Below the pieces are notes generated by a model. It searched no databases and was not told the origin of the DNA. It saw nothing but the letters and a program-made list of their open reading frames with translations. A stretch of 64,000 bases of DNA from Myxococcus llanfairpwllgwyngyllgogerychwyrndrobwllllantysiliogogogochensis. GTDB lineage: Bacteria; Myxococcota; Myxococcia; Myxococcales; Myxococcaceae. Positions 9,828 to 18,999 of this stretch are shown piece after piece; positions within the stretch are counted from its first letter, which is position 1; every line of letters begins with the position of its first letter. Position numbers and translations under genes: made by a program. The DNA is taken from the NCBI RefSeq assembly GCF_006636215.1, contig NZ_VIFM01000005.1, positions 62,001 to 126,000 of the forward strand, read 5' to 3'.

Positions 9828-12107
9828 CTAGACGTAACCGAAGCGGCGCCGCGCGAACCACTCCGCGCCGAGCAGCCCGATGAGCGCGACGAGGTAGTAC
9901 CAGCGGTCCCACAGCGGCTGGTCCTTCGCGCGCCCCACCTCCACCACCGGAGGGTCCAACAGCGGCATGTCCGGCAGCCCGTCCTGCGGCAGCTTGTACG
10001 CCTTGCCACCCGTCACCTTGGCGATCTGCTCCATCAACTCCGGCCGCACGGAGGCGTCCGACAGCTCCGGCCCCACGGCGCGCACCGCCACCGCGTCCTC
10101 GCCCTTGCCCAGGTCCGTCTCGCCCTTCTTCGCCGTCGCGAGCAGCTTGTACGGCCCCGGCTCCGGCGGCGCGAACTCCAGCCGCACCACGCCGTCCGGC
10201 CCCGTGGCGCCCGTCTGCACCGCCACCGGCTTCTGCGTCGCCACCGAGAACAGTTCCACGCGCACCTGCGCGTCCTGCGCGGGCTGGTAGTCGGAGCTGC
10301 GCGCCTGCACCACCACGGCCACCGGACGCCCCGGCTCCACCGACGGCGGGTCCGCTGTCACCTTCAGCGTCGTCAGGTCCGGGTCCCTCACCAGCCACCG
10401 CAGCGCGTTGCCCCAGAAGCGGTCATACGCGCGGCTGGGCGAGCCATCCCGGTGCGCGGCGAAGGCCCAGTACCACGACGCATCCGTGGCCATGACGAGC
10501 GCCCGGCCCCGGCCATAGTCCCAGACGGCGACGAGCGGCGCGTTCTTCCCATTCGCGGTGAGATGCGGATGCTCCAGCAACACGGTGGCGCCAGGGCGCG
10601 CATACGTCAGGTTGGCGCCCGGAATCGGCGGCAGCTCTCCCCACGCGGCCTCGGTGCTGGACGCGCCCGTGCCGATGGCCGTCACCGGGTGGCGCAGGCC
10701 CTCCGGCGTCAGTCGCGCGGTGAAGGGCTCCACGTTGGCGGGGCCCGCGGCGGCCACGGGCAAGGCTTCCATCAGCGTGGGCATGGTGGCGCGGCCCTCG
10801 CCCAGCACGCTGTCGCCGCCAATCATCACGAAGGCGCCGCCGTTGTGGATGTAGCGCTCCAGGTTGCGCTCGTACTCGGCGATGGAGAGCGTCGGGTCCG
10901 CGTGCCCGAAGTTCTGGAAGATGACGACGTCGAAGGTGTCCAGCTTCGTGTCGAAAATCTCCTCCATGGGGAACGGGATGAGGGACAGCTCGCGCTCGTT
11001 CGCCACGCCCGGGTCATCCGACAGCGTGCGCAGGATGTAGAACGAGATGAGGTCCACGTTGGCGTCCTGCTTCAACAGGCCGCGCAGGTAGCGCTCGTCC
11101 CAGGACGGCCGGCCCACCACCAGCAGCACGCGCACGCGGTCCCGGATGACCTTCAGCGTGAAGGAGCGGCTGTTGTTCTCCGTCACCGCCTCGTCCGGGA
11201 AGGTGGGCACCGTCACCGTGTAGACGAAGCGCCCCGTCTGGTCCGGCGTGAAGGTGAAGGACACCGGCTTCACGTCGTCGTTGGTCTCCAGGCGCACCGT
11301 CTTGGTCGCCACCGTCTTGCCCTCCTGGCTGAGGACAATGGGAATCTCCCGGCCCCGGAAGCCGCGGCCGTGAATCTCCGCCTCCACGGTGAGCGAGTTG
11401 CGCACGAAGGCGAAGTCATCCACCTTCAGGCCTTCAATCGACAGGTCCTTCAGCGCCTCCTGGCCCACGGTGAAGGTGGAGACCGGCACGCCCAGGTCCG
11501 CCAGCGCCGCGCGAGCCCGGCCCACCACGCCCGACTTCAACTCCGTGTTGTCCGCGCCGTCGCTGAACAGCAGCACACCGGACAGCTTGCGCGCCCCCTG
11601 CCCCGCGCCCGCCGCCGCACGCAGCGCGGCCAGCAGGTCCGTGGTGCCCGCGCGAGGCGGCTCCTTGGCCAGCGACGCGGGCGTCACCGGCGCCAGCTCC
11701 GGGTCGAACCCGTACATCTCCACCGTGAAGCGGTCCTGGAGTCCCGCGAGCGCCGGCGAGGCCTTCTCCAGGAAGGTGGCCACCTCCGCGGCGCGCGTGG
11801 GACCTCCGGGCTCCGAGGGGAAACCCATGGACGCGGAGCGGTCCACCAGCACCGCGACGCGGTTCTTCATCCGCGCCACCTGCAAGTGCCGGATGCCGGG
11901 CTCCAGCAGGAAGAAGAGCGCGGCCACGCCCGCGCCCACGCGCAGCGCCCACAAGAGGACGCGACGTCCACGCGAGGGCTCGCGGCGCACGCCCCAGGCG
12001 GCCAGCGCGACTCCCAGGAGCAACCCGAGCGCGAGGAACACCAGCGCCCACGAAGGCAGGGGAGAGAGGCTGACGAGCTTCCAGGCGTTGAAGGTGGGGG
12101 AATTCAT
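9828..12107 (-). CDS. Membrane-anchored VWA-like / glutamine-amidotransferase-like protein
   Basis: A 759-residue protein with two N-terminal membrane helices (about 19-41 and 50-66), a large periplasmic region and a last helix near LVALIGLLGAEWF. Directly after the second helix comes VAVLVDRSASMG, the D-x-S-x-S metal-ion-dependent adhesion site of a von Willebrand A domain (about 80-250). The middle (about 330-560) resembles a class-I glutamine-amidotransferase-like fold, seen in many BatA-type proteins and normally without a catalytic cysteine. It is encoded 27 bp downstream of the DUF4159 gene, an order common in MoxR/Bat-type envelope operons, although MoxR and DUF58 genes are absent here. 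Confidence 0.8.
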   Translation of the reverse strand: MNSPTFNAWKLVSLSPLPSWALVFLALGLLLGVALAAWGVRREPSRGRRVLLWALRVGAGVAALFFLLEPGIRHLQVARMKNRVAVLVDRSASMGFPSEPGGPTRAAEVATFLEKASPALAGLQDRFTVEMYGFDPELAPVTPASLAKEPPRAGTTDLLAALRAAAGAGQGARKLSGVLLFSDGADNTELKSGVVGRARAALADLGVPVSTFTVGQEALKDLSIEGLKVDDFAFVRNSLTVEAEIHGRGFRGREIPIVLSQEGKTVATKTVRLETNDDVKPVSFTFTPDQTGRFVYTVTVPTFPDEAVTENNSRSFTLKVIRDRVRVLLVVGRPSWDERYLRGLLKQDANVDLISFYILRTLSDDPGVANERELSLIPFPMEEIFDTKLDTFDVVIFQNFGHADPTLSIAEYERNLERYIHNGGAFVMIGGDSVLGEGRATMPTLMEALPVAAAGPANVEPFTARLTPEGLRHPVTAIGTGASSTEAAWGELPPIPGANLTYARPGATVLLEHPHLTANGKNAPLVAVWDYGRGRALVMATDASWYWAFAAHRDGSPSRAYDRFWGNALRWLVRDPDLTTLKVTADPPSVEPGRPVAVVVQARSSDYQPAQDAQVRVELFSVATQKPVAVQTGATGPDGVVRLEFAPPEPGPYKLLATAKKGETDLGKGEDAVAVRAVGPELSDASVRPELMEQIAKVTGGKAYKLPQDGLPDMPLLDPPVVEVGRAKDQPLWDRWYYLVALIGLLGAEWFARRRFGYV

Positions 12108-12134
12108 CCAGGCTCTTGGCGTAGGGCCGGTGCT

Positions 12135-12902
12135 TCAGCGCCGCTTGTTGAGGATGAGCTGCAGGTGGACGGCGTCGTCCTTGTAGTCCAGGCAGAGGGC
12201 GTACATGCAGACGTTGATGCCCAGCCTCACCGCCAGCTCCCGCTGCGGCTCGCCGCCGGGGCTCACGTCGAACTCGTAGTCCCCGGACTCGTTGCGGCTC
12301 CACGCCCCGGCCACGTCGTTCTGCGAGTAGAGCACCGCCGCGCGCTTGCCCAGGCTGGCCGCCATCATCTGCGGCTTGTTGAGCAGCCGGCCCGGCGCCG
12401 CGTCCAGCAGGAAGAAGGACTTGAACACCACGTGCCCCGAGGGCACCTCCGCGAGCGGGTTCTGCGGCAGCACCCGCGCCATCTCCCGACGGAAGCTGGC
12501 GTCGAAACCGTCCCCGTCGCTGCCGTCGTTGGCGTCCGCCAGCATGAAGCCGCCGTACGTCAGGTAGCGCCGCAGGTTGGAGACCTCCGCCTCGTTGAGT
12601 GGAGGGAAGGCCCCGTCACCGCCGAAGTAGAGGAAGGGGTACTCGAAGAGGTCCGGACTGCTCAGCGCGAAGGGGCGCGCGTCCGGCACCACCTCCACGG
12701 ACGTGCGGCGCTGGAGTTCCCAGGCGATTCGCCGCAGGCCGGACAGCCGCGCATCCCAGCGACCGCCGTGCTTCGCCACCGCGGGGATGAAGCGGTTCTT
12801 CTCGCCGAACGCGTGCGCACGCCCCGCCAGCAACGGAGCGAGCGCGGCGGAGCCGAGCAGGAGGTTTCGACGGGTCAGACGCCGCACGGACATAGAGCGC
12901 AT
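12135..12902 (-). CDS. Tat-exported DUF4159 domain protein
   Basis: A 255-residue protein. The N-terminus carries a twin-arginine signal (LTRRNLLLGSAALAPLLAG, residues about 9-27, cleavage near GRAHA), so it should be exported folded. The mature part matches DUF4159, a family with a class-I amidotransferase-like fold found beside BatA-type VWA genes. It precedes the VWA-like gene in the same transcript. The function is unknown. The pairing suggests an envelope or secretion-related assembly. Confidence 0.82.
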   Translation of the reverse strand: MRSMSVRRLTRRNLLLGSAALAPLLAGRAHAFGEKNRFIPAVAKHGGRWDARLSGLRRIAWELQRRTSVEVVPDARPFALSSPDLFEYPFLYFGGDGAFPPLNEAEVSNLRRYLTYGGFMLADANDGSDGDGFDASFRREMARVLPQNPLAEVPSGHVVFKSFFLLDAAPGRLLNKPQMMAASLGKRAAVLYSQNDVAGAWSRNESGDYEFDVSPGGEPQRELAVRLGINVCMYALCLDYKDDAVHLQLILNKRR

Positions 12903-12950
12903 CTATATACCGTCGACGGGTACTCGCATTCCCCGGTATAGAGCGGGCCC

Positions 12951-13214
12951 ATGGCAAAAGGCGGACAGACGCCCGAGCAGCCCGGCTCTCCCGAGGTCCG
13001 GGCGGCCTGGGCTCGCAAGGAGGCAGGCGACGTCGCCGGCGCGCGACGCGAGGCCGAGCGTCTGCTGGCGGGCAGTCCCACCCCCGAGGACCGGGCCGAG
13101 GCGGAGGAGCTGCTGCGCCGCACCGCCACCCCGAAGGCCCTCTTTGGCTTCGCCCTGCTCGCCGCCGCCGTCTTCGTCGTCCTGCTGCTATTGGCCTTGA
13201 CCCGCTACGCTTAA
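12951..13214 (+). CDS. Small tail-anchored membrane protein, unknown
   Basis: An 87-residue protein I do not recognise. The first 60 residues are hydrophilic and helical, resembling a short TPR-like helical pair (AAWARKEAGDVAGARREAERLL). The last 25 (ALFGFALLAAAVFVVLLLL) form one membrane helix, giving a probable tail-anchored topology. It is divergent from the DUF4159 gene with a 48-bp gap. Codon use fits its neighbours, so it is likely real. Confidence 0.65.
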   Translation: MAKGGQTPEQPGSPEVRAAWARKEAGDVAGARREAERLLAGSPTPEDRAEAEELLRRTATPKALFGFALLAAAVFVVLLLLALTRYA

Positions 13215-13286
13215 GCTACATCGTCGGCGCCCTCGTGCCCCCTGGGGGCAAACGTCGGGTGCGCCGCAATGCAAGGAGTTGGAGCC

Positions 13287-13997
13287 ATGGAAGGCCTCCT
13301 CCAGGCCCTCAAGGCCTATCAGGAGCTCAACCCGTCGGGCTGGGTCGGCATCTACCGCCTGCTCCCCATGTGGGCGGGCATCGTCTGCTGTGTCGCCGGG
13401 GTGACGCTGCTGCTGGTGGGCGGAGGCCCCCGGGTGTTCCGGGTGCTGGCCGGGCCCATCGGCGCGCTCCTGGGGCTGGTGTGGACGGGCGCCGTCACCG
13501 CGAAGCTGGGCCTGCCGGACCTGGACCCGCGGGCGCCCTCCATCGTCGCGGCCGTGCTCCTGGCGCTGGGCTTCCTCTTCCCGCCCGCCATCACCTTCGT
13601 GGGCCTGGGCGTGCCGCTGGGCCTGTTGGCCGGGCAGATCGCCGGGCCGCAGGACTTCCTGCTCGGCTTCGCGCCGGGGTTCATCATCGGCGGGCTCGTC
13701 GGCGCGCTGCTACACCGGGTGGTCAGCGCCCTGGTGGCCTCCGCGGTGGGCGGCTGGGTGCTCGTCATCGGCGCGCTGGCGGCGCTGCACCAGTTCGGCG
13801 GGCTGGTGGCCGCCGTGGCCAGCAGGCCCTGGGGCGTCATCATCGCCGCCGGCCTGTTCGCCGTGGCCGGCGCCGTGTACCAGCTCGCCATGCGCCCCTC
13901 CCCTGAAGAAGCCGACAAACAACGCGGGGAAAAGGAGCGCGCCAAGCTGCGGCAGGCGGAGCAGCGGGCGCTCGAGAAACGTTGGGGGGTCAAGTAG
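13287..13997 (+). CDS. Polytopic membrane protein, possibly DUF4203/TMEM198-like
   Basis: A 236-residue protein with about seven hydrophobic, Gly-rich helices between residues 22 and 200 and a charged C-terminal tail (EEADKQRGEKERAKLRQAEQ). The helix packing pattern, with short glycine-rich segments such as GGGPRVFRVLAGPIGALLG, recalls DUF4203/TMEM198 proteins, but I cannot confirm this. I chose the ATG at 13287 because AAGGAG lies 8 nt upstream. An in-frame ATG at 13269 lacks a site. A short hairpin (13236-13250) separates it from the preceding small gene. Confidence 0.72.
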   Translation: MEGLLQALKAYQELNPSGWVGIYRLLPMWAGIVCCVAGVTLLLVGGGPRVFRVLAGPIGALLGLVWTGAVTAKLGLPDLDPRAPSIVAAVLLALGFLFPPAITFVGLGVPLGLLAGQIAGPQDFLLGFAPGFIIGGLVGALLHRVVSALVASAVGGWVLVIGALAALHQFGGLVAAVASRPWGVIIAAGLFAVAGAVYQLAMRPSPEEADKQRGEKERAKLRQAEQRALEKRWGVK

Positions 13998-14090
13998 CCG
14001 ACCTCCGACGGGCGCCGGCCGCGCTTTACCTCCAGCGTCGTGGCGCGTACATTCCGCCGCCTTTCCCCCCGGAAAACCCCCGAAGGATTG

Positions 14091-15560
14091 ATGGGCCAGG
14101 TCAGGCGCAAGGAGTCGGAGAAGAAGCAGGAGTCCCCCTCGGAGCCCGCCCCCCGGCAGGAGCCCACCGCGAGCACCGCGTGGGTGAAGCCGGAAGGGAT
14201 GTCGCGCCGGGGCTGGGCCGTGCTCGCCGCGCTGGTCCTCGTCATCCAGTTCCCCCTCATCCACTACGCCCTGTTCCGCGGAGACGCGGACGTGACGGCG
14301 ACAGTGCCCTACACCCAGGACTTCGCGGACCCGGGCGTGGTGAAGCGGGACTTCTTCTCCGTGGGTGGCTACTGGCGGGTGATTCAGGGCGAGCTCCTGG
14401 CACCGGGCGTGAAGAACAACCCGCTGTGGCTCCAGGCGCCGCTGCCGGACGACGTGGCCATCGAGTTCGACGTGCGCTCGGAGCTGCCCGAGGGTGACAT
14501 CCGGGTGGAGGTCTTCGGCAACGGCGTGGACCCCAGCTCCGGGTACGTCCTGGTGCAGGGCGGGTTCAACAACTCGATGTCCGTGCTGGCCCGGCTGGAC
14601 ATGGGCGCGCCCAACATCGACGCGCTCAAGCGCCGCGCGGCGCGCAAGGCCGGAGCGCAGGGTGACAAGGCGGACGACGGCGCGAAGACGGACGCCGCGG
14701 ACATCGCCTCCGTGTTCAAGGACGACACCCGCGTCCGCGTGGAAGCGCGCGGCACGCCGGTGCAGGCCGGCCGCACGTACCACTGGCGCATCGAGCGCCG
14801 AGGCTCGCTCCTCCGCTGGAGCATCGACGGAGAAGCCTTCCTGGAGTTCGATGACCCGCGTCCCCTCAAGGGCAAGGGCCATGACCGGCTGGGCCTGTCC
14901 GGCTTCGAGTCCCAGATTTTCTACGACAACCTGCGCGTGGACTCGCCGGACCGGCTGCCCGCCCGCGTCGCGCCCCCCGCGCCGGTGATTCCTCCGGGCC
15001 CGTACGCGGACGACTTCAACCGCGACACGCTGGGAGACGCGTGGAACGTCACCAACCCGTCCGCCACGAAGCTGGTGGACGGCGCGCTGGTGGTGGAGAT
15101 GGTCCACAACCGCCCCGTGTGGCTCAAGCGGCCCATCCCCCGCGACGCGACGATTGAGTTCGACGCGTGGACGGACAGCCCGGACGGCGACATCAAGATC
15201 GAGGCGTGGGGTGACGGTCGCTCCTTCTACGCCGGAGACCTGCGCCTGCAGTACACGGCGACGGGCTACGTGTTCATCTTCGGCGGCTGGCGCAACACGC
15301 AGTCGGCCATCGCCCGACGCAGCGAGCACACGCCGGACCGGGTGACGCGCGACGGGGCCTCCGTGGTGCCCGGCAAGCGCCACCACTTCAAGCTGACCCG
15401 ACGCGCAGGCACCCTCTCCTGGGAGCTGGACGGGCAGCCGTTCCTCACCCTCCAGGACCCCTCGCCCCTGGAAGGGACGCGCAATCAGTACTTCGGCTTC
15501 TCCGGCTGGAAGAGCCGGGTCCACTTCGACAATCTGAAGATCGAGCCGCTCGCCCCCTGA
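14091..15560 (+). CDS. Membrane-anchored protein with two concanavalin-like repeats
   Basis: A 489-residue protein with an N-terminal cytoplasmic stub, one helix (about 43-64, GWAVLAALVLVIQFPLIHY) and an extracytoplasmic region made of two homologous halves of about 200 residues. Both halves open with a DF(A/N) strand, have LWLQAPLPDDVAIEFD or VWLKRPIPRDATIEFD, share GDI(R/K)(V/I)E, and close with GLSGFESQIFYDNL or GFSGWKSRVHFDNL. This is the pattern of LamG/concanavalin-like jelly rolls. An alternative GTG start at 14040 has no ribosome site, while GAAGG precedes the ATG at 14091. It lies 24 bp upstream of the ketosynthase-like gene. Confidence 0.75.
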   Translation: MGQVRRKESEKKQESPSEPAPRQEPTASTAWVKPEGMSRRGWAVLAALVLVIQFPLIHYALFRGDADVTATVPYTQDFADPGVVKRDFFSVGGYWRVIQGELLAPGVKNNPLWLQAPLPDDVAIEFDVRSELPEGDIRVEVFGNGVDPSSGYVLVQGGFNNSMSVLARLDMGAPNIDALKRRAARKAGAQGDKADDGAKTDAADIASVFKDDTRVRVEARGTPVQAGRTYHWRIERRGSLLRWSIDGEAFLEFDDPRPLKGKGHDRLGLSGFESQIFYDNLRVDSPDRLPARVAPPAPVIPPGPYADDFNRDTLGDAWNVTNPSATKLVDGALVVEMVHNRPVWLKRPIPRDATIEFDAWTDSPDGDIKIEAWGDGRSFYAGDLRLQYTATGYVFIFGGWRNTQSAIARRSEHTPDRVTRDGASVVPGKRHHFKLTRRAGTLSWELDGQPFLTLQDPSPLEGTRNQYFGFSGWKSRVHFDNLKIEPLAP

Positions 15561-15584
15561 GTAGCGGCCAAGGAAAGTCACACC

Positions 15585-17153
15585 GTGCGCAGAGTTGGCA
15601 TCTTCGGCTGGGGCGTCGTCGCCCCCCGGTCCAGGAACATCGAGGCGTTCGAGAGGAACCTCACGTCCTCCGAAAGCTGGCTGTCCCCTTTCAACGGCTT
15701 CGGGCCGGACAACTTCCTCGTCGGCACGCCGGAGTTCGAGCTGGCCGACTACAAGCCCTGGATTGACGAGCGCTTCCCGGCCAACCGCTTCTCGCAGCTG
15801 GAGCGGAAGATGGGGCAGCCGACGCAGTTCGCCATCGGCGCGTTCATCCAGTCGCTGTCGCAGAACCCCGGCCTGGAGCAGGAGCTGCAGGCCCTGGGGC
15901 CCCGCGCGCACGTCTACGTGGGCACGGGCCTGGGCGACCTGCCCACCATCCAGTCCATCTCGCTGGATTTGTACCGCGCCCAGCGCCGGTGGGACCGCTT
16001 CTGGTCCGCGCCGGAGCGCAACGCGGTGATGCGCAAGTGGCTGGAGACGCGCGAGCCTTTGGCGGGCCTGCCGCCGGAGCCGTCGTCGGTGGAAGAAGGC
16101 ATCCGCGACGAGGCCGAGGACGCGTGGTGGCACTTCTGGACGGCCCAGTCCACGGAGCTGCGCGAGTACCTGGCGGAGCTGCGCGACATCGAGGCCATCG
16201 GCGTGCCGGACGGCGCCGACGTGGAGTCCGCGAAGCTTGCCGTCATCAAGGAGAAGCGCACCCGCAACGCCCGGCTGCAGAAGAAGTGGAGCGCGCCGGA
16301 GCCGCCCTGGAACGCCGTTTCCTCCAACGTGCTGTGGAACATCCACAACACGCCCGCCTCGCAGATTTCGATGCTGGGTCAAATCACCGGCATGACGTTC
16401 GCTCCCGTCGCCGCGTGCTCGTCCTTCGGCTATGGCCTGAAGCTGGCCATGAACTCGCTCCAGCTGGGCGAGGCGAAGGCCGTGGTCATGGGCATGACGG
16501 ACGCGGCGCCCAACCCGCTCGTCGTGGGCGGCTTCTACAACGCCCGCGTCATCTCCGCCGACGCCGCCATCTCCAAGCCCCTCACCGCGCTGCGCGGCAC
16601 GCACATCGCGGGAGGCGCGGTGGTCTGGGTGCTGGGCGACTACGACTACTTCACGTCCAAGGGCTTCAAGCCGCTGGGCATGGAGCCCGTCTCCGTGGGC
16701 GTCACCGCGGACGCGGACCACATCATCACCCCGTCCAAGGAAGGCCCCACCCTGGCCATCCGCGAGGCGCTGGCCGCCGCGGGCTGCTCGGCCGACGACG
16801 TGGGGAGCTGGGACTTGCACGCCACCGCCACCCCGGGTGACTACCTGGAGGTGCAGAACCTGCGGGACGTGCTGCCCGCGTCGGTGCTCATCACCGCGCG
16901 CAAGGGCACGTTCGGCCACGGCATGTCCGCGGGCGGCGGCTGGGAGCTGACGGCGCAGTACCTGGGCTACGGGCGCGGGCAGGTGTTCCCCACGCCGCTG
17001 AAGCCCAAGGAACTCAACCAGCAGATTTCCCGCGTCCACGGCCGCTTCGTGTTCGACGAGGCCGTCGCGGCGCCCGCTGGCTGCGCGGGCAAGCTGTCCA
17101 TGGGCGTGGGCGGCATCAACGCCTGCGTCATCTCCCGGCCCTGGAAGAAGTGA
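15585..17153 (+). CDS. Solitary beta-ketoacyl synthase-like protein
   Basis: A 522-residue thiolase-fold condensing enzyme. It keeps the Cys-His-His triad of ketosynthases: C278 in VAACSSFGYG, H412 in LHATATPGD and H445 in GTFGHGMSAGGG. Compared with FabF (about 410 residues) it has an extra block of about 100 residues (approximately 135-240), Trp/Glu/Arg-rich and probably helical, between the first core strands and the catalytic cysteine. No acyl carrier protein, acyltransferase or reductase is nearby. It starts at GTG with AAGGA upstream and is probably co-transcribed with the preceding membrane protein. It could make or modify an unusual lipid, but that is inference. Confidence 0.85.
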   Translation: MRRVGIFGWGVVAPRSRNIEAFERNLTSSESWLSPFNGFGPDNFLVGTPEFELADYKPWIDERFPANRFSQLERKMGQPTQFAIGAFIQSLSQNPGLEQELQALGPRAHVYVGTGLGDLPTIQSISLDLYRAQRRWDRFWSAPERNAVMRKWLETREPLAGLPPEPSSVEEGIRDEAEDAWWHFWTAQSTELREYLAELRDIEAIGVPDGADVESAKLAVIKEKRTRNARLQKKWSAPEPPWNAVSSNVLWNIHNTPASQISMLGQITGMTFAPVAACSSFGYGLKLAMNSLQLGEAKAVVMGMTDAAPNPLVVGGFYNARVISADAAISKPLTALRGTHIAGGAVVWVLGDYDYFTSKGFKPLGMEPVSVGVTADADHIITPSKEGPTLAIREALAAAGCSADDVGSWDLHATATPGDYLEVQNLRDVLPASVLITARKGTFGHGMSAGGGWELTAQYLGYGRGQVFPTPLKPKELNQQISRVHGRFVFDEAVAAPAGCAGKLSMGVGGINACVISRPWKK

Positions 17154-17172
17154 CGCCGCGCCGCCGCGAGGC

Positions 17173-17742
17173 TCAGGGGTGGGCGCTCACCGCGTCCGCC
17201 TCCAGCTTCGCGGCCGACGCCGGGTCGATTCGCTGGAGCAACATCAGCTCCAGCTCCAAGTCGCGCGCGTAGTTCTGCTGGGTGGGCAGCACGCCGCTGG
17301 TGGTGGAGTCGAGGCGGGCCTGGGCCTGCTCCTCCTGGGCGCGCTGCGAGCCGCCGGTGGCGATTCGCTGGTCCACGTTGCCCACGCCAATGTTCTGGGC
17401 CACCCGGTTGCCCCGCATCACCCGGAGGATGGCGCCCCCGGAATTGAGCGTGAGGCCCTCGACGAGGAAGCGCGAGGAGGAGGTGGGCCCCAGGGTGCCG
17501 CCTCCGGAGTCGCGCCACTCCGTCTCCAGCACGAAGCGGCCCGGCATCTCCTTCCACGAGTAGCCCTGCTCCTTGAGCAGCGCCTTCACGTCGGGCCAGA
17601 AGTCCGGCAGCGGCCGTCGGTAGACATGGTCCGCCGCCTTGTCGCGCAGGTAGTTCTGCCGAAGCGAGCCAGCACAACCCACAAGCGTCAGCAACGCGGC
17701 GACGACGAGACACACGCCCGAGGCGCGGAAGATGCGGCCCAT
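17173..17742 (-). CDS. Predicted lipoprotein, unknown function
   Basis: A 189-residue protein with a type II signal peptide ending in the lipobox LVGC (cysteine at about residue 24), so the mature protein is lipid-anchored. The remainder is hydrophilic and alpha/beta, with RRPLPDFWPDVKALLKEQGY near its start, possibly a small ligand-binding or assembly-factor-like domain. I recognise no named family. I chose the ATG at 17742 because it starts the signal peptide exactly. The longer open frame upstream is Arg-rich and implausible. It is convergent with the ketosynthase gene and lies just downstream of the sigma-factor region. Confidence 0.75.
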   Translation of the reverse strand: MGRIFRASGVCLVVAALLTLVGCAGSLRQNYLRDKAADHVYRRPLPDFWPDVKALLKEQGYSWKEMPGRFVLETEWRDSGGGTLGPTSSSRFLVEGLTLNSGGAILRVMRGNRVAQNIGVGNVDQRIATGGSQRAQEEQAQARLDSTTSGVLPTQQNYARDLELELMLLQRIDPASAAKLEADAVSAHP

Positions 17743-17818
17743 GGAGAACCCCCAGGAGGAAGCGGTGACGACAGCGGGCAGCATAGCGCTCCCCGCCCTC
17801 GCCGCGCGCTCCCGCCCC

Positions 17819-18931
17819 TCAGGCCTTGGGCGACGCCACCAGGTCGAAGTCGGGGATGTGTTCACGCATGAACTCGCGCATCCGCTGGATGAGCGCCGCC
17901 TCTATCTGCCGCGCGCGCTCCCGGCTGACGCCGTACTTGTCGCCGATGTCCTGGAGCGTCAGCGGCTCGTCGGAGGTGAGGCGGTTCTCGAAGATGAAGC
18001 GCTCCTTGCCCTCCAGCGTGCGGGAGAACTCGGCGAGCTTCTCGCGGAACAGGGCCTTGAGCTGCTCGGCGCCCAGTCGCTCGTCGGCGGGGATGGCGCC
18101 CGACGGCAGGTAGCGGTCCGCGCGGGTGCCTCGGGAGCCCTCGTCGTCCCCGCCCAGCGGCGCGTCGATGGACAGCTCGTCGTGGCCGAGCCGCTGGTCC
18201 ATCTCCACCACGTCCTGCTCGGTGACGTTGAGCCGCTCCGCCAACAGCTTGGGGCTGGCCTCGAAGCCCTGGGCGACGAGCTTGTCCTGCTCCTGGCGCA
18301 GCTTGAAGAAGAGCTTCCGCTGGGCTTCCGTCGTCCCCAGCTTCACCATCTTCCAGTTGTCCATGATGTAGCGAAGGATGTACGCCCGAATCCACCAGGC
18401 CGCGTAGCTGCTCAGCTTCACGCCCCGCTCCGGGTCGTACTTCTTCACCGCCTGCATCAACCCGATGTTCCCCTCCTGGACCAGGTCCAACAGGGAAAGC
18501 GGGTTGCGGTGGTACTCGTGGGCCAGCTTCACCACGAGCCGCAGGTTGGAGGCCACCAGCCGGTAGGCGGTGCGCACATCGCCCGTGTCGCGGTAGTGGC
18601 GCGACAGCTCCAGCTCCTCCTCGCGCGTCAGCAGGGGGTGGCGCTGCACCTCCGTCATGTAGGCCTGGAGGGGGTCCCGGTTGGAGAGCGCTGATTCGCT
18701 CGACTTGACGAGGGCCCGGGAGGGCACGGGCCTGACCACCTCCACCTCGGGCTCCGCGTCAACCAGCTCGGCCACGTCCGGCTCCAAGGAATCCGGGTCC
18801 GACGCTGTCTGGGCCCCTGGCTCCTCCACCTCCGCCTCGACGACCTCCGCCTGGGCGGGCGCGCTGCCCGCCGCCCGCTTCGCACGGGGCCGGGAAGTCG
18901 TTCCTTTGGTTCTTTTCCCTCCACTCGCCAT
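17819..18931 (-). CDS. RpoH-like alternative sigma factor (sigma-32 group)
   Basis: A 370-residue group 3-like sigma-70 factor. Residues 1-85 form a low-complexity tail, first basic then acidic. Region 1.2/2 follows (DPLQAYMTEVQRHPLLTREEE, then LVQEGNIGLMQAVKKYDPERG and SSYAAWWIRAYILRYI). The segment AQRKLFFKLRQ matches the RpoH box, and region 4 is at the C-terminus (LTLQDIGDKYGVSRERARQIE). Myxococcus uses RpoH-like factors such as SigB and SigC in development and stress, and which paralogue this is cannot be told here. The ATG at 18931 has GGAG 9 nt upstream. It is divergent from the RNA helicase gene. Confidence 0.9.
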   Translation of the reverse strand: MASGGKRTKGTTSRPRAKRAAGSAPAQAEVVEAEVEEPGAQTASDPDSLEPDVAELVDAEPEVEVVRPVPSRALVKSSESALSNRDPLQAYMTEVQRHPLLTREEELELSRHYRDTGDVRTAYRLVASNLRLVVKLAHEYHRNPLSLLDLVQEGNIGLMQAVKKYDPERGVKLSSYAAWWIRAYILRYIMDNWKMVKLGTTEAQRKLFFKLRQEQDKLVAQGFEASPKLLAERLNVTEQDVVEMDQRLGHDELSIDAPLGGDDEGSRGTRADRYLPSGAIPADERLGAEQLKALFREKLAEFSRTLEGKERFIFENRLTSDEPLTLQDIGDKYGVSRERARQIEAALIQRMREFMREHIPDFDLVASPKA

Positions 18932-18999
18932 GGGCGCTCCATACCCCAAAGTGCCGCGATTGTTGCCAGAGGGTAATGCAGGAGCTATGCCCCTGCTTG

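Noticed and set aside
9807-12941. Long plus-strand open frame opposite the VWA-like/DUF4159 genes
   Set aside because: Arg/His/Gln-rich shadow with no domain and no ribosome-binding site, opposite clearly coding genes.
13710-17039. Long minus-strand open frame of about 1100 codons
   Set aside because: Antisense to well-supported genes and low-complexity His/Arg/Gly-rich, a GC-rich shadow.
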